Shown piece by piece: positions 8,492 to 17,563 of a stretch of 63,879 bases of DNA. Position 1 is the stretch's first letter, and every line of letters starts with the position of its first letter. The stretch comes from Erythrobacter sp. UBA1916 (lineage in GTDB: Bacteria > Pseudomonadota > Alphaproteobacteria > Sphingomonadales > Sphingomonadaceae). Position numbers and translations under genes: made by a program. A model generated the notes under the pieces. That model was not told the DNA's origin and ran no database searches. It saw nothing but the letters and a program-made list of their open reading frames with translations. Where the stretch lies: contig DDFY01000012.1 in NCBI GenBank assembly GCA_002337385.1, forward strand, positions 74,635 to 138,513, in the 5' to 3' direction.

Positions 8492-9307
8492 ATGCGCTGG
8501 GTAAACCGCCATGTGAGCCGCAGCCGTGGGTTGATGATGGGCGCTATCCCGATCATCCTGCTGGTGCTGCTCTACCTTGTGGCCGCAGCAGAACGGCATG
8601 CGATCAATCCCAGCGATAAGATCCTGCCGCTGCCCGGGGCCATGGTTGATGCCATGTGGGGCCTGCTGTTCGTACCCGATCAGCTTTCCGGACGGCTGCT
8701 GTTCTGGGCCGACACCGCAGCCAGCCTGCAGCGGCTGTTCCTGGGGCTGGGCATTTCCACGCTGAGCGCCCTGCTGGTGGGGCTGTTGCTCGGGCTTCTG
8801 CCCCCGGTGCGCGCGACCTTTGGCATGTTGGTGACGGGCATTGCGGTGATCCCGCCGATTGCGCTGCTACCGATCCTGTTCATTGCTTTCGGGCTGGGCG
8901 AGACGGCCAAGGTGGCGCTGATCGTGATCGGCATCGCGCCGTTCATGATCCGCGATATCGCGGGCCATGTGGCGGCCCTGCCGCGTGAGCAAATCCTCAA
9001 GGCGCAGACGCTCGGTGCGAGTACCTGGCAATTGATGATTCGGGTGGCCTTGCCGCAGGTCTTGCCGCGGCTGATCGAGGCAGTGCGGCTGTCGCTCGGC
9101 CCGGCCTGGGTGTTCCTGATCTCGGCGGAGGCGATCGCTGCCGATATCGGGCTCGGCTACCGCATCTTCCTCGTGCGGCGTTATCTGGCGATGGACGTTA
9201 TCCTGCCTTACGTCGCCTGGATTGCGCTGCTGGCCGCGACGATTGACTTCATCCTGGTGTGGACCAACCGCAAGGCCTTCCCCTGGGCGCATGGAGGCCG
9301 CCGATGA
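8492..9307 (+). CDS. ABC transporter permease (NitT/TauT type)
   Basis: Inner-membrane permease of the importer, about 271 residues with six or so hydrophobic helices (near 10-30, 75-100, 105-130, 135-155, 205-230 and 240-260). The cytoplasmic loop has the ABC-permease EAA-like motif, QILKAQTLGASTWQLMIRVA. The ATG at 8492 has CAGGAG about 6 nt upstream, so I prefer it to GTG at 8468. It begins 42 nt after the binding-protein gene and its stop overlaps the ATPase start (ATGA), which fits coupled translation of one importer. Confidence 0.9.
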   Translation: MRWVNRHVSRSRGLMMGAIPIILLVLLYLVAAAERHAINPSDKILPLPGAMVDAMWGLLFVPDQLSGRLLFWADTAASLQRLFLGLGISTLSALLVGLLLGLLPPVRATFGMLVTGIAVIPPIALLPILFIAFGLGETAKVALIVIGIAPFMIRDIAGHVAALPREQILKAQTLGASTWQLMIRVALPQVLPRLIEAVRLSLGPAWVFLISAEAIAADIGLGYRIFLVRRYLAMDVILPYVAWIALLAATIDFILVWTNRKAFPWAHGGRR

Positions 9308-10122
9308 CTGAGCTGCTCAAGCTAAGCGACGTGTGGGTTGAGTATGGCGACAAGATCGTGCTCGAACAGATCAACCTCACCATCGAGGAGGGGGCCTTCG
9401 TCTCGGTGATCGGGCCTTCGGGTGCGGGCAAGAGCAGCCTGCTGCGGCTGGCGCTCGGACAGGAAGCGCCCTCGCGCGGCAAGATCATGCTCGACGGCGT
9501 TCCGCTGCCACCCGAATGCGGGCCGGATCGCGGGGTGGTGTTCCAGCACTATTCGGTGTTCCCGCACCTCAGCGCGCTCGGCAATGTGATGTTCGGGCTT
9601 GAATGCGCGCAGTCTCCCCTGCTGGCGAAGCTTTCGGGCGCGGCGCGGCGGCAGGCGCGCGAAGAAGCCAGCCAGATGCTCGAAGAGGTGGGGCTGCAGG
9701 ACAACATGCATGCCTACCCGGCGCAGATGTCGGGCGGCATGCAGCAGCGCCTTGCCATTGCGCAGGCGCTGATCAAGCGGCCGCGCATCCTCCTGCTCGA
9801 TGAGCCGTTCGGGGCGCTCGATCCGGGTATCCGGAACGATATGCACCAGCTGATCACGCGCTTGTGGAGCGATTATGAGCTCACCGTGATCATGGTCACG
9901 CACGATATTGGCGAGGCCTTCAAGCTCGGCACCCGTGTGCTCACGTTAGACAAATGGCGGCATGACCCACATGCTCCGCACCGCTACGGAGCCAAGGTTG
10001 TCTATGACATTCCGCTCACGCGTAAGCGCGAGGAAACGTCCGAAGACGGCATCGCCGCAACTGCCCCGACAAACCCGTCGGATGAGGGCGGTATTACGAT
10101 TGACAGAATAGATAATAACTGA
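9304..10122 (+). CDS. ABC transporter ATPase (NitT/TauT type)
   Basis: Energises the importer. It carries Walker A (GPSGAGKSS, about 40-48), a Q-loop, the signature MSGGMQQR, Walker B (ILLLDEPFGALD) and the switch His (MVTHD). About 272 residues is usual for SsuB/TauB/NrtD-like ATPases. It starts at ATG 9304, overlapping the permease stop by 4 nt. The last codons carry operator site 3, so the C-terminus (GGITIDRIDNN) is encoded by regulatory DNA for the next gene. Confidence 0.92.
   Translation: MTELLKLSDVWVEYGDKIVLEQINLTIEEGAFVSVIGPSGAGKSSLLRLALGQEAPSRGKIMLDGVPLPPECGPDRGVVFQHYSVFPHLSALGNVMFGLECAQSPLLAKLSGAARRQAREEASQMLEEVGLQDNMHAYPAQMSGGMQQRLAIAQALIKRPRILLLDEPFGALDPGIRNDMHQLITRLWSDYELTVIMVTHDIGEAFKLGTRVLTLDKWRHDPHAPHRYGAKVVYDIPLTRKREETSEDGIAATAPTNPSDEGGITIDRIDNN
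10092..10117. promoter_or_regulatory. Putative NikR-like operator, site 3 (autoregulatory position)
   Basis: TATTAC-N14-ATAATA, one mismatch from the perfect repeat, ending 17 nt before the regulator start codon at 10135 and lying inside the 3' end of the ATPase gene. The spacer contains TTGACA, a consensus -35 hexamer. The position suggests an internal promoter under autoregulation. Confidence 0.55.
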
Positions 10123-10134
10123 GAGTACGAGTTG

Positions 10135-10671
10135 ATGGCTACCGAACCGACCAGCCTTGCCCGTCTGAGCATGAGTCTCCCCGCCGAACTGTTCCGCCAG
10201 CTCGATGCGATGGTGGAAGAGCGCGGGCTTCCTTCGCGCTCGCAGCTGATTGCCGAACTGATCCGCCATGCACTGGTGGCGCACGAGGCACATACGCGCC
10301 CCGACGAGACAATAGCGGGAACGATTACATTGGTTTACCGCGGTGATCGCGGCTCCATTCGCCAGCAGTTGGCGAAGACGCAGACCGATTACCTCAAAGA
10401 GGTCATCTCCTCGCAGCACGTGTTCCTTGAAGAGGATCAGTCGCTGGAAGTCTTGCTGGTGCAGGGCCCGGCGGTGCGACTTAAAGAGCTGTGCGACGCC
10501 TTGCGTAGCATTCGCGGCGTGCATCAGTTGCAGCTGGTCTCGACCACCGCGCTGCTCCCGCCGCTTCACGACCATGTCGAAGACGAACTCGCCGATGCAG
10601 ACAAGCCTGCAAAGCCTGTTCCGCACCCTGCATTGCAGAAGGTCAAAAAGGGAAAGACTGCCGCCGCATGA
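10135..10671 (+). CDS. NikR-like ribbon-helix-helix regulator lacking most nickel ligands
   Basis: DNA-binding regulator with an N-terminal ribbon-helix-helix (LARLSMSLPAELFRQLDAM... to about residue 50) and a C-terminal ACT-like domain that aligns without gaps to E. coli NikR over the metal region. From my memory of the E. coli protein, the nickel ligands His76, His87, His89 and Cys95 correspond here to Thr84, His95, Phe97 and Ser103, so only one is kept. A nickel-responsive role is therefore unlikely; an organic effector such as guanidine is an attractive alternative (inference). A lysine-rich C-terminal tail (KVKKGK) is additional. ATG 10135 or TTG 10132 could be the start. The stop overlaps the next gene (ATGA). 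Operators at 3740, 7275, 10092 and 17564 are its likely targets. Confidence 0.82.
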   Translation: MATEPTSLARLSMSLPAELFRQLDAMVEERGLPSRSQLIAELIRHALVAHEAHTRPDETIAGTITLVYRGDRGSIRQQLAKTQTDYLKEVISSQHVFLEEDQSLEVLLVQGPAVRLKELCDALRSIRGVHQLQLVSTTALLPPLHDHVEDELADADKPAKPVPHPALQKVKKGKTAAA

Positions 10672-11489
10672 CCGATGTTCTCGCCAATCCGTTTGCAGCC
10701 CGCGATCACGCCCGTAAGCAGGGCGGCACCGTCGTCGAAACGATGCCGGTGCTGCCCCCGAAGGCCGATGATCTGCCCGATGGCGTCGCACCCGAGGCCC
10801 TGATCTGGGAAGAGACGATCGCCGGGGGTGGCTATTCCGTCCATCGCCTGAATCGCGGTGCGCGCCTGCGTCTGATCGACCTCAAGGGCGATGCCTGCGC
10901 CTCGTTGCAGCTGTTCAACGCCGAGATGCCGACCGAGCGCCTCAACGTGGCCGATACGGTGAAGGTGCAGTGGAACGGCTATCTCGGCGAAGGCAAGCTG
11001 CTGCTCAGCGATATGGGCCGCGTGCTGATGAGCATTCTGGAAGACGATGCTGGAACGCACGATTGCTTCTGCGGCACCTCCAACGAGGAACTGAGCACCG
11101 CCAAGTACTCCAAGGACGAGCCGCGCTACTTCCTCAATGGCCGTGATCGTTTGCTGCAGGGTGTTGGCAAGCATGGCTTGTCGCGCAAGGACGTTCACCC
11201 CTGCGTCAACCTGTTCAAGGGCGCGCGGATCGAGGACGACGGCGCGATTACCCCCGAGATTGGTCCGTTCGAGCCGGGGCGCAGCGTGCTGCTGCGCGTC
11301 GAGATGGACCTGATGCTGGTGGTGGCAAACTGCCCGCATGTGATGGACCCGCGCGACGAGTGGATCTCAACGCCGCTGCGCGCGACCGCCTGGCGCGGTC
11401 CGATCACGCCGGAAGACGACTCCATCCGCAATGCGACGCCTGAGGGGCTGCGCGCCTACCTCAACGTCGAAGATTACTACCGTCGCTAA
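10668..11489 (+). CDS. DUF1989 protein, urea-carboxylase-associated 1 (carboxyguanidine deiminase subunit)
   Basis: A 273-residue member of the DUF1989 family (urea amidolyase-associated protein 1). In characterised bacteria the two DUF1989 proteins beside such carboxylases form carboxyguanidine deiminase (CgdAB), which converts carboxyguanidine to allophanate and ammonia. Visible features are LRLIDLKGDACASLQLFNA, a Cys/His cluster HDCFCGTSNEE near residue 125 and NCPHVMDP near the C-terminus, likely metal or active-site regions. The ATG overlaps the regulator's stop. The second family member follows after 14 nt. Which of the two is CgdA or CgdB I cannot tell, so no symbol is given. Confidence 0.85.
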   Translation: MTDVLANPFAARDHARKQGGTVVETMPVLPPKADDLPDGVAPEALIWEETIAGGGYSVHRLNRGARLRLIDLKGDACASLQLFNAEMPTERLNVADTVKVQWNGYLGEGKLLLSDMGRVLMSILEDDAGTHDCFCGTSNEELSTAKYSKDEPRYFLNGRDRLLQGVGKHGLSRKDVHPCVNLFKGARIEDDGAITPEIGPFEPGRSVLLRVEMDLMLVVANCPHVMDPRDEWISTPLRATAWRGPITPEDDSIRNATPEGLRAYLNVEDYYRR

Positions 11490-11503
11490 AAGGAGCGATT
11501 GCC

Positions 11504-12154
11504 TTGTCCGCCGAAAACCAGCTGGCCGATCCCCACGTCGCCGATCTCCCCGGCACGATCGTTCATGATGAAGTCGTCGCCGCCCGGCATGTCTGGGTCC
11601 ATCCCGTCAAGAAGGGCGAGACGCTGCGGATCGTCGATCTCGAAGGCAACCAGGCGGTGGATCTGCTGATCTACTCTGCCGAGGACGATGCCGAACGCTA
11701 CAGCGCGCAGGACACCGTGACGGCGCAGGGCAACCTGTTCCTGCGCGAAGGCAGCGTGCTGCGCTCGAACGAAGGGCGCGCGATGATGACGATCATGGCT
11801 ACCTCGGTCGCCTATCATGACACCATCGGCGGGGCCTGCTCGGTCGAATCGAACACGCTGCGTTATGGCCACCACACCAAGCCGCAGCATGCCTGTGTCG
11901 AGAACTACCTGAAGGGCAGCCTGCCCGCCGGGCGGACCAAGCGCGACATTGTCTCCAACATCAATTTCTTCATGAACGTGCCGGTCGAACAGGACGGCAC
12001 GCTCGGCATCGTCGATGGCATTTCGGCCCCCGGCCTGTCTGTCGACGTGCGCGCGGAAATGGATGTGGTGGTGATGGTTTCGAACTGCCCGCAGATCAAC
12101 AATCCGTGCAACGGCTTCAATCCTTCTCCGGTTCGGATGATCATTTCAGCATGA
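11504..12154 (+). CDS. DUF1989 protein, urea-carboxylase-associated 2 (carboxyguanidine deiminase subunit)
   Basis: A 216-residue DUF1989 protein (urea amidolyase-associated protein 2), paralogous to the preceding gene product: LRIVDLEGNQAVDLLIYSA matches its LRLIDLKGDACASLQLFNA. It keeps conserved cysteine/histidine patches GGACSVESNTLRYGHH and NCPQINNPCNGFNP. The start is TTG at 11504, supported by AAAGGAG about 8 nt upstream. Its stop overlaps the carboxylase ATG. By family knowledge it is the partner subunit of carboxyguanidine deiminase, and its presence favours guanidine over urea as the substrate of this operon. Confidence 0.85.
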   Translation: MSAENQLADPHVADLPGTIVHDEVVAARHVWVHPVKKGETLRIVDLEGNQAVDLLIYSAEDDAERYSAQDTVTAQGNLFLREGSVLRSNEGRAMMTIMATSVAYHDTIGGACSVESNTLRYGHHTKPQHACVENYLKGSLPAGRTKRDIVSNINFFMNVPVEQDGTLGIVDGISAPGLSVDVRAEMDVVVMVSNCPQINNPCNGFNPSPVRMIISA

Positions 12155-15100
12155 CAACAGGCACGGTTCTGATCGCCAACCGTGGAGCGATCGCCACCCG
12201 TATCATTCGCACTGTCCGCCAGATGGGGCTGCGCTCGGTCGCGGTCTATTCCGAGGCTGACGCGGAATCGCTCCACGTGGCGCAGGCCGACGAAGCCGTG
12301 TGCATCGGCCCGGCTCCGGCGGCGGAGAGCTATCTCAACGTGCCCGCGATCATCGCTGCGGCCAGGGAAACCGGCGCGACGATGATCCATCCGGGTTATG
12401 GCTTCCTCGCCGAGAATGCCGAGTTTGCCGAGGCCTGCGAGGCGGCGGGCATTGCCTTCGTCGGACCGCGCCCCGACCATATCCGCGTGTTCGGCCTCAA
12501 GCACAGCGCCCGCGCGCTGGCCGAGGAGCATGCGATCCCGCTTGCTCCCGGCACCAATCTCCTCACCGACGAGGACGAGGCGGCGGCAGCGGCCAATGCC
12601 ATCGGCTACCCCGTTATCCTCAAGGCCACCGCGGGCGGCGGCGGCATCGGCATGCGCATCTGCGAGAGCGAGGGCGACGTGCGCGAAGGCTTTGCCGGGG
12701 TCGCGCGGCAGGGCGGGGCCAGCTTTGGCGATGCGGGCGTGTTCCTCGAACGCTATATCGCCCGGGCGCGCCATATCGAGGTGCAGATTTTCGGCGACGG
12801 CGAAGGCCGCGTCATGGCGCTGGGCGAGCGAGACTGCTCGCTGCAACGGCGCAACCAGAAGGTGGTCGAGGAAGCGCCTGCGCCGCTGCTGCCACAAGAG
12901 GTGCGGCAGGATCTGCTCGCCGCAGCAGTGCGGCTGGCCGAGGCTGCCAACTATCGTTCGGCGGGGACGGTGGAGTTCCTCTACGATGCCGAGCGTCAGG
13001 AATTCTACTTCCTCGAAATGAACACCCGGCTTCAGGTTGAGCACGGCGTCACCGAAGAGGTGATGGGGATCGATCTGGTCGAATGGATGGTCCGCGGCGG
13101 GATGGGCGACTATGCCTTCCTCGATGGCCCCGCGCCCGAGCCCAAGGGCCACGCGGTGCAGGTGCGGGTCTATGCCGAAGACCCAGCGCTCGACTATCGC
13201 CCCACCACCGGCACACTCACCGCGCTGCAATTCCCGTCAGATATCCGCGCCGACACCTGGTGCGAGGCAGGGAGCACGGTCAGCGCCTGGTACGATCCGA
13301 TGATCGCCAAGCTGATCACCCATGCCGATAACCGCGAGGCCGCCATCACGGCCATGCAGTCCGCGCTCGACGAGAGCCGGATCGACGGCATCGAGACCAA
13401 CCTGCGCTGGCTGCGCGAAGTGGTCCGCGACGAACGATTTGTGTCGGGCGAGGTCTATACCCGGATGCTCGACACGGTCGGCTACCACCCGCGCTCGATC
13501 CGCGTTGTCTCGGGCGGCACGGCGACCACCGTACAGGATTGGCCGGGCCGCGAAGGGCTGTGGTCGATCGGGGTGCCGCCGTCAGGCCCGATGGACGATA
13601 ACTCGTTCCGCATGGGCAATCTGGCACTGGGCAATCCTGAAGGCACGGCCGGGCTCGAAGTGACCTTCACCGGCCCGACGCTGCAGTTCAACGCACCCGC
13701 AACGCTGTGCCTGACCGGGGCCGATTTCGGCGCCAAGCTTGATGGTGAGCCGGTTGCTCTCGGGGTGCCGTTTACGGTCGCCGCCGGGCAGACGCTGGCG
13801 CTTGGCCGCGTGAGCGGCGGGGGCATGCGCGGTTATATCCTGTTTGCGGGCGGCCTCGACATCGCGCCCTATCTCGATAGCCATGCGACCTTCGAGCTGG
13901 GCCAGTTCGGCGGCCATGCCGCGCGGCGTCTGCTGGCAGGCGATACGCTGCATCTTGGCAGCGCTCCGGTCGATCCGGCGCTGGCAGAAGGTGTTGGCGC
14001 GCCCGAAGACTTCGGCCAACGCTGGGAAATCCGGGTCATGTACGGCCCGCACGGCGCGCCCGATTTCTTCACCGATGGCGATATCGCCAGCGTGGTCGAG
14101 GCCGAGTGGAAGGTGCACTACAACTCCAACCGCACCGGTGTGCGGCTGGTCGGCCCCAAGCCCGAATGGGCACGCAAGGATGGCGGCGAGGCGGGCCTGC
14201 ACCCCTCCAACATCCACGACAATCCCTACGCCATCGGCGCGGTCGACTTCACTGGCGACATGCCGATCATCCTCGGACCGGACGGCCCTTCGCTCGGCGG
14301 GTTCGTCTGTCCCTTCGTGGTGATCGCGGCGGACCGGTGGAAGATCGGCCAGTTGGCACCGGGCAACCGGCTGCGCTTCGTTCCGGTCGATATCGAAACT
14401 GCCGAGGCGGCCAACCGCGAGGCGCTTGCCTTCGGTAAGCCCGTGGTGGCCGAGAGCGGGAAGGCCGTGGCCGACCTGTCCCCGGTGCTCGCACAGACCG
14501 AGGCGAGTGGGCACCGTCCGCGCACCGTCTATCGTCAGCAGGGCGACCGCAATATCCTCGTGGAGTACGGCCCCATCGTGCTCGATCTGGAACTGCGCAT
14601 CCGCGTTCACGCGCTGATGACGGTGCTTGAGGCCAAGGGGCTGGCGGGCGTGATCGACATCGTGCCCGGTATCCGCTCGCTGCAGCTGCATTTCGATGGC
14701 CGTCAGCTCGATCAGGCCTCCGCTCTAGCGGCGCTGATCGCGGCGGAAGAGGAACTGGGCGAACTCGACGATTTCACCATTCCCTCGCGCATTGTGCATC
14801 TGCCGCTCAGCTGGCGGGATCCCGCCACGCTTGAGACGGTCGAGAAGTACATTGCCGCCGTGCGTGACGATGCGCCTTGGTGCCCCGACAACATCGAGTT
14901 CATCCGCCGCATCAACGGGCTGGAGGACGAGGACGCGGTGCGCTCCATCGTGTTCGACGCCAGCTATCTGGTGATGGGGCTGGGTGACGTATATCTCGGC
15001 GCGCCGGTTGCGACCCCGGTCGATCCGCGCCACCGGCTGGTGACGACGAAGTACAACCCCGCGCGCACATGGACGCCGCCCAACGTGGTGGGCATCGGCG

Positions 15101-15753
15101 GGGCCTATATGTGCATCTACGGGATGGAGGGGCCGGGCGGCTATCAGCTGTTCGGGCGCACGATCCAAGTGTGGAATACCTATCGCCAGACCGACGCTTT
15201 CGTCGATGGCAAGCCGTGGCTGCTGCGCTTCTTCGACCAGATCCGCTTCTATGAAGTGAGCGCAGAGGAGCTGGAGGAGTGGCGACGCGACTTCCCTGCC
15301 GGGCGCCGCAGCATCGAGGTCGAGCATTCGGAGTTCCGGCTGGCTGACTATCGCCAGTTCCTTGCCGACAATGCCGAATCGATCACTGCCTTTCAGGACC
15401 ATCGCCAGGCCGCCTTCGACGCCGAGCGCGCCGAGTGGGAGCGCAACGGTGAGTTCGACCGTGTGTCCGAACTGGTTGAAGACGCGGAAGGTGGGGCTCT
15501 GGAGGAGCCCGCTGTCGAGGTGCCCGAAGGTGCCGAGGTGGTCGAAGCGCCGTTCGGTGGCAGCGTGTGGAAGCTGCTGGTCAAGCAGGGCGACACGGTC
15601 GAGGAAGGGCAGACCATCGCCGTAATCGAGGCGATGAAGATGGAATGCCCGCTCGAAAGCCCTGCCGCAGGCACAATCGCCGCGCTCTATATTGAAGAGC
15701 GCCAGAGTATCACGCCCGGTGCGCCGCTGCTGGCGCTGGCGGCCGACGCATGA
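12151..15753 (+). CDS. Biotin-dependent urea/guanidine carboxylase
   Basis: A 1200-residue multidomain ligase that carboxylates urea or guanidine using ATP, bicarbonate and biotin. Biotin carboxylase occupies about 1-450 (VILKATAGGGGIGM ATP loop; EMNTRLQVEHGVTEE). The KipA/AHS2-type part of the carboxyltransferase follows at about 450-770 (VQDWPGREGLWSIGVPPSGP), then the KipI/AHS1-type part at about 780-1010. The C-terminal biotin carrier domain has EAMKM with the biotinyl Lys near 1163. The ATG at 12151 overlaps the previous stop; an upstream ATG at 12106 lies inside that gene. Families called urea carboxylase that travel with DUF1989 proteins are mostly guanidine carboxylases. I could not assign the specificity residue, so the substrate remains open. 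Confidence 0.93.
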   Translation: MTTGTVLIANRGAIATRIIRTVRQMGLRSVAVYSEADAESLHVAQADEAVCIGPAPAAESYLNVPAIIAAARETGATMIHPGYGFLAENAEFAEACEAAGIAFVGPRPDHIRVFGLKHSARALAEEHAIPLAPGTNLLTDEDEAAAAANAIGYPVILKATAGGGGIGMRICESEGDVREGFAGVARQGGASFGDAGVFLERYIARARHIEVQIFGDGEGRVMALGERDCSLQRRNQKVVEEAPAPLLPQEVRQDLLAAAVRLAEAANYRSAGTVEFLYDAERQEFYFLEMNTRLQVEHGVTEEVMGIDLVEWMVRGGMGDYAFLDGPAPEPKGHAVQVRVYAEDPALDYRPTTGTLTALQFPSDIRADTWCEAGSTVSAWYDPMIAKLITHADNREAAITAMQSALDESRIDGIETNLRWLREVVRDERFVSGEVYTRMLDTVGYHPRSIRVVSGGTATTVQDWPGREGLWSIGVPPSGPMDDNSFRMGNLALGNPEGTAGLEVTFTGPTLQFNAPATLCLTGADFGAKLDGEPVALGVPFTVAAGQTLALGRVSGGGMRGYILFAGGLDIAPYLDSHATFELGQFGGHAARRLLAGDTLHLGSAPVDPALAEGVGAPEDFGQRWEIRVMYGPHGAPDFFTDGDIASVVEAEWKVHYNSNRTGVRLVGPKPEWARKDGGEAGLHPSNIHDNPYAIGAVDFTGDMPIILGPDGPSLGGFVCPFVVIAADRWKIGQLAPGNRLRFVPVDIETAEAANREALAFGKPVVAESGKAVADLSPVLAQTEASGHRPRTVYRQQGDRNILVEYGPIVLDLELRIRVHALMTVLEAKGLAGVIDIVPGIRSLQLHFDGRQLDQASALAALIAAEEELGELDDFTIPSRIVHLPLSWRDPATLETVEKYIAAVRDDAPWCPDNIEFIRRINGLEDEDAVRSIVFDASYLVMGLGDVYLGAPVATPVDPRHRLVTTKYNPARTWTPPNVVGIGGAYMCIYGMEGPGGYQLFGRTIQVWNTYRQTDAFVDGKPWLLRFFDQIRFYEVSAEELEEWRRDFPAGRRSIEVEHSEFRLADYRQFLADNAESITAFQDHRQAAFDAERAEWERNGEFDRVSELVEDAEGGALEEPAVEVPEGAEVVEAPFGGSVWKLLVKQGDTVEEGQTIAVIEAMKMECPLESPAAGTIAALYIEERQSITPGAPLLALAADA

Positions 15754-17516
15754 GCGCGCTCGAACGCCAGAGCGCGGGAGCGATTGCCGCTGCGGTCAAT
15801 GCCGGGGAAACCTCCGCGCAGGACATCATCGCCGACGTGCTTGAACGGCTCGCCGTTTACGACAAGGTGCAGCCGCAGGCCTGGATCAGCCGGGCCGAGC
15901 CGTCGGCGCTGCTGGCTGCGGCACAGGCTGTCGATGCCCGCATCGCCTCCGGGCAAAGCCTGCCGCTGGCGGGCGTGCCCTTCGCGGTGAAAGACAACAT
16001 CGACGTTCTCGGCTTCATGACCACGGCTGGCTGTCCGGCCTTCGCCTACGACCCGGACGATTCTGCTACGGTGGTGCGCCAGCTGCTGGCGGCGGGTGCG
16101 ATCTGCGTCGGCAAGACCAACCTCGACCAGTTCGCTACCGGTCTTGTCGGCACGCGCAGCCCCTATGGCATTCCGCGCAACACTTCGAACCTTGCCTATG
16201 TCAGCGGCGGGTCGAGTTCGGGCTCGGCGGTGGCCGTGGCGGCGGGGCTGGTGGCCTTTGCGCTCGGTACCGATACCGCCGGTTCGGGCCGGGTGCCTGC
16301 TGCCTTCAACCACTTGATCGGGATGAAGCCGAGCAAGGGCCGTTGGAGCACGCAGGGCCTCGTCCCCGCCTGCCGCACGCTCGACTGTATCTCGGTGTTC
16401 ACCGACAAGCTCGAAGATGCTGCGCTGGTCGATCAGGTCATTGCCGGGTTCGATCCGGTCGATCCCTATTCGAAACCGCTGGTCGACCGTTCGCTGCCCT
16501 CGACGCGGATCGGGGTGCCGCTGCGCCACCAGCGCCAGTTCTTCGGTGATGCCCGCTCGGAATATCTGTACGATCAGGCTCTGGAGCGGCTCGCGGAGCA
16601 GGGCGAGGTCGTCGAGATCGACACCGCCTTCCTCTCCGAAGCGGCGGCCTTGCTCTATTCGGGGCCGTGGGTGGCCGAGCGCACGGCCGCCATCGAAGAC
16701 CTGCTCAAGAGCGATCCCGAGGCCATCGACCCCACCGTGCGCACCGTGGTCGCGCCGGGTGACGACATTTCGGCGGTCGCGCTGTTCAACGGTATGTACC
16801 GTCTGGCCGCACTGCAGCGCCAAGCCGAGGAGATGTGGCAAGGCATCGGCATGCTCGCCTTTCCCACCACGGGCACGACCTACCGGGTGAGCGAACTGGC
16901 CGCCGCGCCGGTGGCGCTCAACTCGAACCTCGGCGCCTATACCAATTTCGTGAATCTGCTCGACATGGCGGCGCTCGCGCTGCCGGCGGGCCAGCGTGCC
17001 AATGGCACCGGCTTCGGCATCACGCTGATCGGCCCGGCGGGCAGCGATCTGGCGCTGGTTGAAGCGGGCAAGACCTATCTCGCCGGAGCGGAGCTGCCTG
17101 CTCCGCCGCCGCTCGACATGGAGGGAAAGATGGAAACCGTGAAACTGGCCGTCGTCGGCGCGCACCTCAAGGATATGCCGCTGCACTGGCAGCTGACCTC
17201 GCGCGAGGCGAAGTTCGTCTGCGCGACCGAAACCGCGCCCACCTATCGTCTCTATGCCATGGCCGATTCGGTGCCGCCCAAGCCCGCGCTGGTTTACAGC
17301 GAGGACGGGGCAGCGATCGCGGTCGAGGTTTACGAGCTGGATGTTGCCGCCTTCGGCAGCTTCACCGCCGAAGTGCCCGCGCCGCTTGCCATCGGCACGG
17401 TGACGCTTGCCGACGGAACCAGCGTAAAAGGATTCGTCGCCGAACCGCGCGCCACCGATGGAGCGGAGGATATTACAGCTCTGGGAGGCTGGCGCGCTTA
17501 TATCGCGCGCGGTTGA
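15750..17516 (+). CDS. atzF: Allophanate hydrolase
   Basis: Amidase-signature enzyme converting allophanate to two ammonia and CO2, the last step of urea/guanidine assimilation. The catalytic triad is readable: Lys81 (FAVKDNID), Ser155 (SGGSSSGSA) and nucleophile Ser179 (DTAGSGR), with the same spacing as in characterised AtzF. The N-terminal amidase domain runs to about 440. The C-terminal domain (about 455-588, METVKLAVVGAHLKDMPL...) is present, so the protein is full length. It overlaps the carboxylase stop (ATGA) and is the last gene of the operon. The AtzF symbol reflects family membership; there is no atrazine pathway here. Confidence 0.92.
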   Translation: MSALERQSAGAIAAAVNAGETSAQDIIADVLERLAVYDKVQPQAWISRAEPSALLAAAQAVDARIASGQSLPLAGVPFAVKDNIDVLGFMTTAGCPAFAYDPDDSATVVRQLLAAGAICVGKTNLDQFATGLVGTRSPYGIPRNTSNLAYVSGGSSSGSAVAVAAGLVAFALGTDTAGSGRVPAAFNHLIGMKPSKGRWSTQGLVPACRTLDCISVFTDKLEDAALVDQVIAGFDPVDPYSKPLVDRSLPSTRIGVPLRHQRQFFGDARSEYLYDQALERLAEQGEVVEIDTAFLSEAAALLYSGPWVAERTAAIEDLLKSDPEAIDPTVRTVVAPGDDISAVALFNGMYRLAALQRQAEEMWQGIGMLAFPTTGTTYRVSELAAAPVALNSNLGAYTNFVNLLDMAALALPAGQRANGTGFGITLIGPAGSDLALVEAGKTYLAGAELPAPPPLDMEGKMETVKLAVVGAHLKDMPLHWQLTSREAKFVCATETAPTYRLYAMADSVPPKPALVYSEDGAAIAVEVYELDVAAFGSFTAEVPAPLAIGTVTLADGTSVKGFVAEPRATDGAEDITALGGWRAYIARG

Positions 17517-17563
17517 ACCTCAGGCGTGCCGGGTTGAATCACAGAAACTCATTTTTCTTTCGT

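Noticed and set aside
10135..10671. Calling the regulator a nickel sensor (nikR)
   Set aside because: Three of four nickel ligands are replaced and no nickel transporter, urease or nickel enzyme is nearby.
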